DNA from: Clostridia bacterium
GTDB taxonomy: Bacteria > Bacillota > Clostridia > UMGS1810
Assembly (NCBI GenBank): GCA_017481205.1
Contig: JAFUPN010000005.1
Span: 1 to 36,358 of the forward strand
Reading direction: 5' to 3'
Length of the DNA stretch: 36,358 nucleotides
The notes below the pieces were generated by a model. The model worked only from the letters and a program-made list of their open reading frames with translations. It was not told where the DNA came from and searched no databases. A program made the translations under genes and the position numbers. Shown piece after piece: positions 1 to 7,931 of this stretch; position 1 is the first letter of the stretch, and each line of letters begins with the position of its first letter.

Positions 1-306
1 AAAGCCGAATATAATACTGGTGATACTGATTACCAGTGTGTTTTTGAGAATTCTTACAAAATCAGGATTTGCAAAGAATTTTTCATACTGCGCAAGTCCA
101 ACCCAGGGGCTGCCCCATACGCCGAGTCTCGGCTGAAACTCTTTAAATGCGATGATTGCTCCGTACATTGGCTTGTAGCAGAAAATCAGGTAGTAAGCTA
201 TTACGGGAATCAGCAACAGATACAAGGGATTGTTTATCTTCATATCCGACTTGAGTCTGTAGCCAAAGCTGAGCTTATCTACGGGTTTTACAACAGAATT
301 TGCCAT
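1..306 (-). CDS. Sugar ABC transporter permease, LplB/YteP type (N-terminal part, runs off the window)
   Basis: Seen: an open minus-strand frame of 102 codons begins at ATG 306-304 and continues past position 1. A strong ribosome binding site (GGAAGGAG, about 321-328) lies upstream. The translation has a short cytoplasmic N-terminus, one hydrophobic segment at about residues 28-48 (NNPLYLLLIPVIAYYLIFCY), then the stretch YGAIIAFKEFQPRLGVWGSP followed by WVGL. This is the typical start of the LplB/YteP family of inner permeases that import pectin or rhamnogalacturonan oligosaccharides. The transmembrane core and the EAA loop lie outside the window. The gene follows the GH105 gene by 29 bp and lies downstream of a solute-binding lipoprotein gene, so the three probably form one importer operon. 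The ATPase is presumably a shared MsmX-type protein encoded elsewhere (inference). Confidence 0.9.
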   Translation of the reverse strand, partial: MANSVVKPVDKLSFGYRLKSDMKINNPLYLLLIPVIAYYLIFCYKPMYGAIIAFKEFQPRLGVWGSPWVGLAQYEKFFANPDFVRILKNTLVISITSIIFGF

Positions 307-335
307 AATATAATATCTACTCCTTCCGATTTAAA

Positions 336-1475
336 TTACATCTGTCTGTATTTTTCCATTTCGGAACACATAAGGATAAATGCACCGCCGCCGTGGAGGT
401 CATTCATAATCTGAGCGCGGTTTATATAATGCTCATAGGTACCCGCATCAATGCATGTACCGACGCACACCTTATCAATAACAAGATAGCCATCCTCGTC
501 CATATATGTGGAATTGATGCTGCCCTCATAAGCTCTTTCGATAACAGCGCCAAACTCCTCTTTGGAAACAATGCCCTTTCTTACAGCCTTTGCATAAGAA
601 TAAATAAACAGGTTTGTACAGGAGCTCTCCACCCAGTTGTCGGGTCTGTCAATCTGATCGAGAACCTCATACCACATGCCTGTCTCCTTGTCCTGATATT
701 TTGCAAGAGCACGGAGAAGGTCTGCCTCTATCTGCTCGAGTCTGGGAACTGCAGGATGATTCTCGGGTATGTAATCAAGTATATCCAGTATTGCCACTGT
801 ATACCAGCCTACTGCTCTGCCCCAGAACTGACCTGAGAGACCTGTCTCGGGGTCAGCCCAGCCCTCCTGCTTGGAGTCATCCCAGGCGTGGTAGTAAAGA
901 CCGGTTTTTTTGTCCTTCATGAAATCATCCATGAGGAACACCTGATTTATAGCACGCTCGCGGAGAATGGAATCGCCAAAGCGCTGTGCATACATAACAG
1001 ACAGGGGACCTGCCATATAAGCGCCGTCAAGCCACATCTGATTATGCTGTGTCATCATGTGCCAGTAGCCGCCATAGCGGTTAACAGGCCAGTAGTGCAT
1101 AGACTCGCCTACAGTCTTTATGGCTCTCATATATTTTTCATCGCCCGTCTCGTCATAGAGATTGTAAAATAAAATAATAGGCTGCTTATGGTCAAGCATC
1201 TGCAGTGCACGTCTTGCAAGGTCTGCTGTTTCGGGAGTATTGAGCTCATGCTCAAAGCCTATAAGCTCTCCGTTGAGACCGATAACACTGTCTACATAAT
1301 CCTTGATGTAATTAAAATATTTTTTGTCACCTGTAAGGAGATATATTCTCTGCATACCGGAAAGGCACACACCTTGATGATAAAACAGAGAACCTACAGG
1401 AGGAAGCTCAGCAGGAGCGTATTTGTGAATAAACGCATCGCATGCAAGCTTGCCGTAGTCTAACGGTGTTTTCAT
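336..1475 (-). CDS. Glycoside hydrolase family 105, unsaturated rhamnogalacturonyl/galacturonyl hydrolase (YteR-like)
   Basis: This 379-residue protein matches the usual length of GH105 (YteR of Bacillus subtilis is of similar size) and has no signal peptide, so it should act in the cytoplasm. GH88/GH105 enzymes hydrate the C4-C5 double bond left by polysaccharide lyases and so release the unsaturated uronic acid from imported oligosaccharides. Visible family hallmarks are the (alpha/alpha)6-barrel motif NQMWLDGAYMAGP with the catalytic Asp near residue 150, the YHAWDD motif with His at about 196, and the GRAVGWYTVAILD motif at about 219-231. The gene sits between the sugar-binding lipoprotein gene and the permease gene, which fits processing of an imported pectin fragment. 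The exact substrate (rhamnogalacturonan or galacturonan disaccharide) cannot be read from the sequence. Confidence 0.93.
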   Translation of the reverse strand: MKTPLDYGKLACDAFIHKYAPAELPPVGSLFYHQGVCLSGMQRIYLLTGDKKYFNYIKDYVDSVIGLNGELIGFEHELNTPETADLARRALQMLDHKQPIILFYNLYDETGDEKYMRAIKTVGESMHYWPVNRYGGYWHMMTQHNQMWLDGAYMAGPLSVMYAQRFGDSILRERAINQVFLMDDFMKDKKTGLYYHAWDDSKQEGWADPETGLSGQFWGRAVGWYTVAILDILDYIPENHPAVPRLEQIEADLLRALAKYQDKETGMWYEVLDQIDRPDNWVESSCTNLFIYSYAKAVRKGIVSKEEFGAVIERAYEGSINSTYMDEDGYLVIDKVCVGTCIDAGTYEHYINRAQIMNDLHGGGAFILMCSEMEKYRQM

Positions 1476-1584
1476 TATTAATCTTCCCTTCTATAAAAAA
1501 TCATATCACTAACAAATTAACATCTGCTGTGTAAAATATTTATATTCAAAAACGAATTTTGCACATAAATATTCCACAAAGCAG

Positions 1585-1627
1585 TATTATCCGCCGCTCC
1601 GAAAAAATGCGGAGCGGCAGAATAATA
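1585..1627. other. Intergenic hairpin between the binding-protein gene and the GH105 gene
   Basis: A 9-bp perfect GC-rich stem (GCCGCTCCG 1593-1601 with CGGAGCGGC 1610-1618, 8-base loop) is extended by a second outer stem (TATTAT 1585-1590 with ATAATA 1622-1627) across a small internal loop. No T-tract follows on either strand, so it does not look like a complete intrinsic terminator. It may protect the 3' end of the abundant lipoprotein message or attenuate downstream expression, as known for binding-protein transport operons (inference). Confidence 0.6.
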
Positions 1628-1660
1628 TTACACACTTATGTAAATATAAGAAACAGATAA

Positions 1661-3214
1661 TTATCTGCTGAGATATCTCTCATAAGCTTCCTGCTGGTAC
1701 TGGAGATATTTTTCAATCTGTCTTTCCTTAAGACCTTCTCTGAACTGATCAAAGTTTTCAAGAGGCTCAACACCTGTGATAAACTTAACCTGCATTTCAG
1801 CCTTGTATGTATTGATATTATCAATAGAAGAAATAAGCTCGCTCTGCTGCTCCATAGTAAGAGTTATAGGAGGCAGGAAGTGCTCTGCAACATCTGTGGC
1901 CATCCAGTTGTCAAGAGCCATCTTCTGCTGAGGAAGCTGAGCATACTGTTCCATATATCTCTTATCCTGAATAAAGCAGGATTCTGCATGAGACATTGTA
2001 TATCTTGACATAGAAACTGCCATTGAGAGACCTTCAGGATTGTTTGTGATTTCCTCTGTATATTTGGGATAGCCGTCAACCATGTTGTAGCTTTCACCTT
2101 CGATACCGAAGTTAAAGAGCATCTTGCCTTCTTCTGAATAACCGTAGTCAAGAAGCTTTGCACAGAGGTCTTTGTTATCTGCATCCATAGAGATGACAGC
2201 AACTGTGCCTGTTACAGGGTTCTGATAGTTACCGAACATAGGAACCTCGCCCTTGTTCATAACAGGGTTCTTAGCACCGGTTACACTGAAGCCTTCTTCT
2301 GTAGCAGCAGCCATCCATTTACCGATACCGCTTCCGCAGGATGCGAATGCAACACCATTTACACCGTTAAGCATATTGGACTGTGCGCTTGCAGCATTGG
2401 GAGAAGCGTAATCCTGGTCGATAAGACCTTCCTTATACCACTCATTCATAAATGCAAGGAAGTCCTTATATCTGTCATCCATAGGTCCGTATACAACCTT
2501 GCCGTCTTCAAGATAGAAGCCGTCCTGGATACCAAATGCGGTTACAAATGAGCCCTGATTGATAGCGCCTGTCAGAGAAGAACCTATAGGAGCTCCTGTG
2601 GATTTTTTTGCTTTGAATTCACGGAGAACATTTGTCCAGTCGTCAAGAGTTTCGGGCATTTCGAGACCGAGCTCCTGGAGCCAGTCTTCACGGATAATAA
2701 GACCTGCACTTGTGAGAAGGTATTCATCACCTCTTATAAAGGGATAGCCGAAATACTGACCATCATCGGTCTTCATCATTTTGTCAATATCGGGATGCTC
2801 TTTGGCATAAGCATAAAGGTTGGGAGCGTCCTTCTGAAGGTCCAGAGGATATATAACTCCGTCAGCAATTGCCTTCTGAGGTCCACCCTGATATCCTGTC
2901 ATCCATTTGTACTCAATAATATCGGGAAGGTCACCTGAAGCAACCAAAAGGTTAAACTTCTCGCCGTCCTGACCCTGAGCAGGATGCATATATTCAATTG
3001 TACATCCGAATTTTTCCATAAGCTTCTGAGCCAGAGGAGTTTCACCCATATTGGTTACAATTTGAGAAGCGTTACCGCTAAGAGGTACCCAATATCTGAT
3101 ATTTGTGCTGTCACTTGTAGCAGTCTGCTCACCGCCGCCGTTACATGCAGCAAGAGCAAGGGCACTTCCAAGAGCGGCAGCTGTGAGTACTACTTTCTTG
3201 AAATTCTTTTTCAT
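1661..3214 (-). CDS. Extracellular sugar-binding lipoprotein of an ABC importer (LplA/family 1 type)
   Basis: The start is placed at ATG 3214-3212, not at the upstream in-frame ATG, because AAAAGGAGAG (3221-3230) sits six bases ahead of it and the protein then begins with a clean lipoprotein signal, MKKNFKKVV followed by a hydrophobic run and the lipobox LAAC at residues 21-24. That gives 517 residues, typical for the large LplA/YtcQ-like solute-binding proteins. Cys24 would be lipidated and the mature protein held on the outer face of the membrane, where it passes oligosaccharides to the permease encoded downstream. Motifs such as YWVPLSG near the N-terminus and PEGLSMAVSMSRY further on are consistent with the family, but the ligand cannot be deduced. 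A sigma-A-like promoter and a 13-bp direct repeat lie upstream, and a hairpin follows the gene. Confidence 0.92.
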   Translation of the reverse strand: MKKNFKKVVLTAAALGSALALAACNGGGEQTATSDSTNIRYWVPLSGNASQIVTNMGETPLAQKLMEKFGCTIEYMHPAQGQDGEKFNLLVASGDLPDIIEYKWMTGYQGGPQKAIADGVIYPLDLQKDAPNLYAYAKEHPDIDKMMKTDDGQYFGYPFIRGDEYLLTSAGLIIREDWLQELGLEMPETLDDWTNVLREFKAKKSTGAPIGSSLTGAINQGSFVTAFGIQDGFYLEDGKVVYGPMDDRYKDFLAFMNEWYKEGLIDQDYASPNAASAQSNMLNGVNGVAFASCGSGIGKWMAAATEEGFSVTGAKNPVMNKGEVPMFGNYQNPVTGTVAVISMDADNKDLCAKLLDYGYSEEGKMLFNFGIEGESYNMVDGYPKYTEEITNNPEGLSMAVSMSRYTMSHAESCFIQDKRYMEQYAQLPQQKMALDNWMATDVAEHFLPPITLTMEQQSELISSIDNINTYKAEMQVKFITGVEPLENFDQFREGLKERQIEKYLQYQQEAYERYLSR

Positions 3215-3240
3215 TACATTCTCTCCTTTTATTAATTTGG

Positions 3241-3297
3241 GGTTCTGCGAACCAATATTACATTTACAGTATAACACAAAAATATATCACAGTTCAA
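3241..3297 (-). promoter_or_regulatory. Putative promoter of the importer operon with a small operator-like palindrome
   Basis: Read on the minus strand, TTGAAC (3292-3297) and TATACT (3268-3273) are separated by 18 bases, giving a plausible vegetative promoter. Transcription would begin near 3260. A small inverted repeat, GGTTC-TGC-GAACC (3241-3253), lies at the start of the leader and could be an operator or a weak hairpin. Confidence 0.55.
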
Positions 3298-3353
3298 CTG
3301 TCATTTTTTAAAATTCAGCGACAAAAAACAGTCAAAAACTCAACTAATTTAAA

Positions 3354-3386
3354 AAAATGTCACTTCCACAACGAAAATGTCACTTC
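3354..3386. repeat. 13-bp tandem direct repeat upstream of the importer promoter
   Basis: AAAATGTCACTTC occurs at 3354-3366 and again at 3374-3386. The starts are exactly 20 bp apart, about two helical turns, so both copies face the same side of the DNA. This is the spacing expected for an activator that binds direct repeats, such as an AraC-family protein. The copies lie roughly 95-125 bp upstream of the predicted start of the binding-protein transcript. Confidence 0.55.
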
Positions 3387-3417
3387 TTTTGCCTTTTTTC
3401 ACAAATATTTTTTTATC

Positions 3418-3447
3418 TGCCGTCACCCTCACAAGAAGGTGACAGCA
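3418..3447 (-). terminator. Hairpin after the large secreted repeat-module gene
   Basis: A 10-bp stem with one G-T pair (TGCCGTCACC 3418-3427 with GGTGACAGCA 3438-3447, 10-base loop) lies just downstream of the stop of the 3457-6618 gene. No clear T-tract follows on the minus strand, so it is at best a weak or factor-dependent terminator. It separates the surface-protein operon from the importer operon. Confidence 0.4.
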
Positions 3448-3456
3448 AATTGGGTT

Positions 3457-6400
3457 TTAATAATTTTCTGTAGGAAGAACAGCTACCTTTGAAATGCATA
3501 TCTCTCCGTTATGACCGCCGGTAAAACGGAAGTCACAGCCGGTAAGAGTATCTGGACCCACAAATTTTGCATCAGTAAGCTGAATTACGGCAGTTTTCCA
3601 TGTATTTGTACCAGTGGTCTTAAAGGCTGTCATGCTCTTTGACCCGGTTCCGTCTTCTGCATTGTACTGAAGGGTTACATTTTCCTCGCCTTCATCGTAA
3701 TAATCAACAATAATGGTAACCTCTCTTACATTTTCGTCCACATTATCTCTGTCCGCTCTGAAATAGAGGAAGGAATTATGCTTGCCTACGCTTGTACGGT
3801 TTACTGACTTTCTGCCGGTTCTTACCTCACCGGTTACCGCATCTGTCTTGGTAACCTCTTCGGAATAGTTGTCACCACCTGTTATAACGGTTGAGGTTGC
3901 ACAGAAATATACATCTGTAAATATACTCTTGTCCGTCATGGGAGCGGAAAGGTCACAGTAGGAGGGCACAAACAGACCTGCCGAAGCAACAGCGGTTCTG
4001 CCTGTGGATATGCCCTCATGGTCAAAGCCCTCTACGCTGAAGGAATAGGTTTGCCCTTCCTTGACATCGGGAACAACAAAGGAATTTTCCTCTGTACGGA
4101 GATATTCATTGCCCGCCTCATCGTATACAACATATTCCTTAATAAAATAATCGTCCTTGGCATAATCCCATGCAAAGCCTGCTCCGGTTGTCTTTGAAAT
4201 ACCCTTGTAGTTTCCTATAGCTGCAGGCGCCATATTGTATAAGGGAGCACCGTTTGCATCTACCAGATAGTACCTGAGCTCCTGACCTGCTGAAACATTG
4301 ACAGAAGCTGAAATCTCGGCTATATCGCCGTAGATTCTCTCATATGCAACCGCCATATCCTTGATTTCGTCTGTAGCCTTGTCTACAGCAGTAAGGATAA
4401 GAGTTACATTAGTACCGGAGAGATTGCCTGCATCGGTAAGCTCAAAGGAAACGGTGTTCAGAGTACCGTTCTTTGTTATAACAGGCTTGCCTGTTATAAC
4501 CGCCTTTTTAGGCTTTTTGGCAAGGTGCACAGCAAAGTTTTTTTCGGTATATACGCCCTTTGACGCAAGCTTGGCGGTGATGGTACATTCCTTTTCTGCT
4601 TCTTCGTCACCGTATACAATTGCCATACCGTCAACAATTTTTACAACGCTTTCGTCAGAAGAGGTCCAGTAGATTTCCACTCCGTCCACTGTCGGAAGTG
4701 CAAAGGACTCGGTAATATCGGTAAGAGGCTCATCAAATACAAGAGCATCTGCTCCATCGGCGATAACTTCATATCCGGGGCTGTATACTCTTACTGCACC
4801 AATAATAATATCATTACCGCTGCTTTCAAATCTGAAATCAGTCTGGCCTCCCACGCCCATACCTGTTTTTCCGGGTACAAAATACGCATCATTCAGAGTG
4901 ACAGAATATGTCAGCCAGGTATTTGTGCCTGTTCTCGGAATAGTTACTCTTGCTCCGTCGCCGGTATTTTTGTAGTAAAGAGAAAATCCTGCAGACGCAT
5001 TGTCATAATAATCAACCTCAACGGTTACATTATTATCATCGGTAGTAAATGTGTTATTGGTATCAAAGGGAATGTTACCGTTTACCGTAGGTTTTTCTGC
5101 TCTCTTTGGTCTGGAATATCTTCCTGTTACAGCCGCCCATCTGCCGTCAAATTGTTCACGCATGCCTGCCCAGTCGCAGGTTATGCCCAATGCCACAAGA
5201 GGAAGATTGTTTGTCTCAGCGCTGGGCTCAACCCTTGTCAGAACCTGGTCATCCTCCGACACATCGTATTTGATATCGCCCTTTGCAATATCGGAAGCGA
5301 GATTTTCGCCCATTATGTACTCTGCGAAAACCGCTTTTTTGTACTGAGCGGGCATGTGGAGCTCAAACACCTTTTCCACATAGCGGTCTCCCATATATAT
5401 TTTTGCAGTGAGCGCACATGAAGCAGCTTCAAAGGGTTTTGCGGTTACAACTGCTGTATTGCCATCCACTGTAACCAGGGTTTCGTCTGATGAGGTCCAC
5501 ACCAGAGTGAACTTGTCATCAACCGTGGGCAGTTCAAAGCTTCCTGTAACATTGCTTGTATCAACGCTTGTAATTTCAAGGTTATCCTTAGCCTCATTGA
5601 GATCCTGATACATTGCCTTAGCGGTTAATGTGAACTCCTTATCCATATAATAACCGTCTTTTACCACTCTTGCAGTAAGAGTACATTCTCTGTTATCATA
5701 GTCCGTGCGGAAAACATATGCTGTATTATCAACAATCTCAATAACATCTTCGTCAGAGGATGTCCATGTAATACTGTCTGCACCTTCCGGAGCTGGAAGA
5801 GTAAAGCTTTCTTCAACAGCAGAGGTATCAAAATCAAAGGCAATACTGTCAGCCAATGCCATAAGCTCTCTGTAGCCGGGAGTATATACCCTGAATGCCT
5901 TGACATACACCTGCCCGTTCTGATTTATACGGACGGGAGATGTACTGCCGTGACCAAGACCGGTATTTGAATTCCGGTAAAGGTGGGCATCAGTGCCTGT
6001 AAGAACGGAAGCGGTTTTCCATGTATCGGTACCGGTTCTCGCAACAGATACCTTTGAGGTGGTTTTTTCTGTAGCTGTATTCATGTAAATGATTTCAAAG
6101 GAATTGGTTCCGTTATCGTAATAATCAACCTCAAAAACAGCCTGATTGTGCTGCTCACTGAAGGAGCTGCCAAGTGCAAAGGGCATATTTGCCCATGCAA
6201 CCGAATTTCTGTCCTTGCGGAAATACTTTACTATCATGGCACACCATTCGCCATCCACCTGCAGACGCTTTGCGCCCCAGTCGCCGATATCTCCATCTGC
6301 TTGCCAGCCGCAGTACATATTTGCATCTGAAGGAACAACCTCATACAGGGCATTGGGAATATTGGTAGCATAGGTTATATCGCCAACAGCAGTATCGCTG

Positions 6401-6618
6401 CTCATATCCTCGCCGCCGATTGTATACTCCAGATACACCGCCTCAAGAGGCTCGCTGTGAAGATATACCTCCTGCCCGTCGGATACTTCTTCGGATATAA
6501 TCACTTCTTCTGTTAAAAGCTCTGCCGTTTCGACAGGCTCCTGTGCAAATGCGACCGAAGATAAAGTCATCATCACGGCAAGACACAGGCAGAGCAATTT
6601 CATCAAAATTCTATTCAT
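3457..6618 (-). CDS. Large secreted protein with Ig-like domains and three copies of an unnamed beta-sandwich-like module
   Basis: This 1053-residue protein starts with a signal peptide (MNRILMKLLCLCLAVMMTLS, cleavage near AFA-QEP at residue 25). Three copies of the recurring module are visible, with cores at about residues 160-245, 530-615 and 965-1047. Each carries VDYYDNG or VDYYDEG, then TGTxTWxT, a (D)A-x-F/Y/L position and a G-x-DFR-type strand. Between them are bacterial Ig-like domains of the atrophied type, each with WTSSDE (about 262-335, 350-425 and 630-700), and a fibronectin III-like segment near 810-880. No SLH repeat, sortase motif or catalytic domain is recognisable. The protein is probably exported and binds polysaccharide or another surface protein (inference). 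The ATG has AAAGGAGAG in front and lies 26 bp after the preceding SLH gene. Confidence 0.85.
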   Translation of the reverse strand: MNRILMKLLCLCLAVMMTLSSVAFAQEPVETAELLTEEVIISEEVSDGQEVYLHSEPLEAVYLEYTIGGEDMSSDTAVGDITYATNIPNALYEVVPSDANMYCGWQADGDIGDWGAKRLQVDGEWCAMIVKYFRKDRNSVAWANMPFALGSSFSEQHNQAVFEVDYYDNGTNSFEIIYMNTATEKTTSKVSVARTGTDTWKTASVLTGTDAHLYRNSNTGLGHGSTSPVRINQNGQVYVKAFRVYTPGYRELMALADSIAFDFDTSAVEESFTLPAPEGADSITWTSSDEDVIEIVDNTAYVFRTDYDNRECTLTARVVKDGYYMDKEFTLTAKAMYQDLNEAKDNLEITSVDTSNVTGSFELPTVDDKFTLVWTSSDETLVTVDGNTAVVTAKPFEAASCALTAKIYMGDRYVEKVFELHMPAQYKKAVFAEYIMGENLASDIAKGDIKYDVSEDDQVLTRVEPSAETNNLPLVALGITCDWAGMREQFDGRWAAVTGRYSRPKRAEKPTVNGNIPFDTNNTFTTDDNNVTVEVDYYDNASAGFSLYYKNTGDGARVTIPRTGTNTWLTYSVTLNDAYFVPGKTGMGVGGQTDFRFESSGNDIIIGAVRVYSPGYEVIADGADALVFDEPLTDITESFALPTVDGVEIYWTSSDESVVKIVDGMAIVYGDEEAEKECTITAKLASKGVYTEKNFAVHLAKKPKKAVITGKPVITKNGTLNTVSFELTDAGNLSGTNVTLILTAVDKATDEIKDMAVAYERIYGDIAEISASVNVSAGQELRYYLVDANGAPLYNMAPAAIGNYKGISKTTGAGFAWDYAKDDYFIKEYVVYDEAGNEYLRTEENSFVVPDVKEGQTYSFSVEGFDHEGISTGRTAVASAGLFVPSYCDLSAPMTDKSIFTDVYFCATSTVITGGDNYSEEVTKTDAVTGEVRTGRKSVNRTSVGKHNSFLYFRADRDNVDENVREVTIIVDYYDEGEENVTLQYNAEDGTGSKSMTAFKTTGTNTWKTAVIQLTDAKFVGPDTLTGCDFRFTGGHNGEICISKVAVLPTENY

Positions 6619-6644
6619 AATAATACTCTCCTTTCTCCGGTCTG

Positions 6645-7718
6645 TTATTTAACTATTACCATATCGCGGGCATAGTCGTATCTGCGGTAAATATATGCTC
6701 TGGGTGTAGCATCATCTATGGTTGCCTCACCTATATTATTGGGAGCAACATTTGTATAAACATCGTTCCATGTACCCGCATATACCTTTTCCTGCTCACG
6801 GTCGTATACAGTAACCTTGGTACCGCCGTTGTTGTTCGAAAAGCCGAGAAGCTTGCCGTAGCTGTTACCCTCTGGTCCCACAAGCACCACAGAGTTAGAC
6901 GATACCGAATAAACAGGACCGTAGGCTGCTGACCAAGTAGTATTTATAAGCTCTCCTGAAATCATAGGCTCCTTATGGTCTCCGCTGAGGCTCATAAGAC
7001 GCTCGATATCCTTGAGCTCGCCGTTTACGGTCTTAATACGGCACACATCTCCCTGCTTAAGGTCAGATGGGATAACTCCTTCTTTTTCTTCATAATATTT
7101 TGCCGGTGCACCGTATGCCACACCTGTTAAACATTTTTTAATCTCTTCTTCCTCATTCAGGACTCTGCTTACTTTATCAACAACAAACAGCTTCTGATCC
7201 CAGTATTCGTCTCCCTTACTGCCTGAGCCGAAGTCGCCGAACACCATGATGCCGGCATTGAGACTTGCATCTATATCATATATATATGCCTTATCAAAGG
7301 CAGAGTAGTTTTTCATATCATCAAAAGAAAGCACCTCTATATCCTTAACCTGGTACCCGGGATTTTTCTCGGTAAGATAAGGGTCATAGATGATAAGTGT
7401 ATCCTTGGATACAAAATACATACCGTTGATGGCTCTAACATTATCGCCCTTGAAGGTTACTGATTCGTAATACATATCCTTAGAGAACAAATCGGTATTA
7501 AAGCTATATTCTGTTTTGCCGATATTATCTATAGGTGTCTCAAGCTCCGTTATCTCGCCCCAGTTATTGAGTTTAAACTTAATGGGCTGTCTGATAGGCT
7601 GACCCTTTGAGAAGAACAGGTCGGATGAAAGTATATCCCTTGAATTTATAAGCTTAGAATCACCGTTGAGCTTGATTTTTTCTTTAAGATAGGGCTCAAA
7701 GAGGGATTTGTCAAGCAT
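6645..7718 (-). CDS. C-terminal part of an SLH surface protein, separated by an in-frame TAA
   Basis: The 357-codon stretch from ATG 7718 reads as the continuation of the SLH gene upstream. In the same reading frame the sequence stays open for a further 71 codons above this ATG, up to a single TAA at 7932-7934, and that extra stretch looks like coding sequence (for example TVGRTYTFLINADGDIV and ATGWYTGYCVG). No good ribosome binding site precedes 7718, so independent translation is doubtful. No known domain is recognised. The segment is rich in beta-strand patterns and ends in YARDMVIVK. Most likely this is the distal part of one protein of about 898 residues that was truncated by a nonsense mutation or is reached only by readthrough. 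A sequencing or assembly error is the other option. Confidence 0.7.
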   Translation of the reverse strand: MLDKSLFEPYLKEKIKLNGDSKLINSRDILSSDLFFSKGQPIRQPIKFKLNNWGEITELETPIDNIGKTEYSFNTDLFSKDMYYESVTFKGDNVRAINGMYFVSKDTLIIYDPYLTEKNPGYQVKDIEVLSFDDMKNYSAFDKAYIYDIDASLNAGIMVFGDFGSGSKGDEYWDQKLFVVDKVSRVLNEEEEIKKCLTGVAYGAPAKYYEEKEGVIPSDLKQGDVCRIKTVNGELKDIERLMSLSGDHKEPMISGELINTTWSAAYGPVYSVSSNSVVLVGPEGNSYGKLLGFSNNNGGTKVTVYDREQEKVYAGTWNDVYTNVAPNNIGEATIDDATPRAYIYRRYDYARDMVIVK

Positions 7719-7931
7719 AAATATACGTGCCTTGATATCGCTTGAAAGGCTGCTGCCATCGTTGGCAATACCTACGCAGTAGCCTGTGTACCAGCCTGTT
7801 GCAGACTCCTCACGGGCTTTTACAATATCTCCGTCGGCATTGATAAGAAAGGTGTAGGTTCTGCCGACTGTAGGATTCTGAGAATCGGCAAGCTGTTCCG
7901 CCTGATTTACAGAGAATGCATATGAGGTTTT

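Noticed and set aside
3241..3253. GGTTC-TGC-GAACC palindrome as a certain operator
   Set aside because: Only five base pairs per arm; kept as a possible site within the promoter entry and not as a separate regulator-binding claim.
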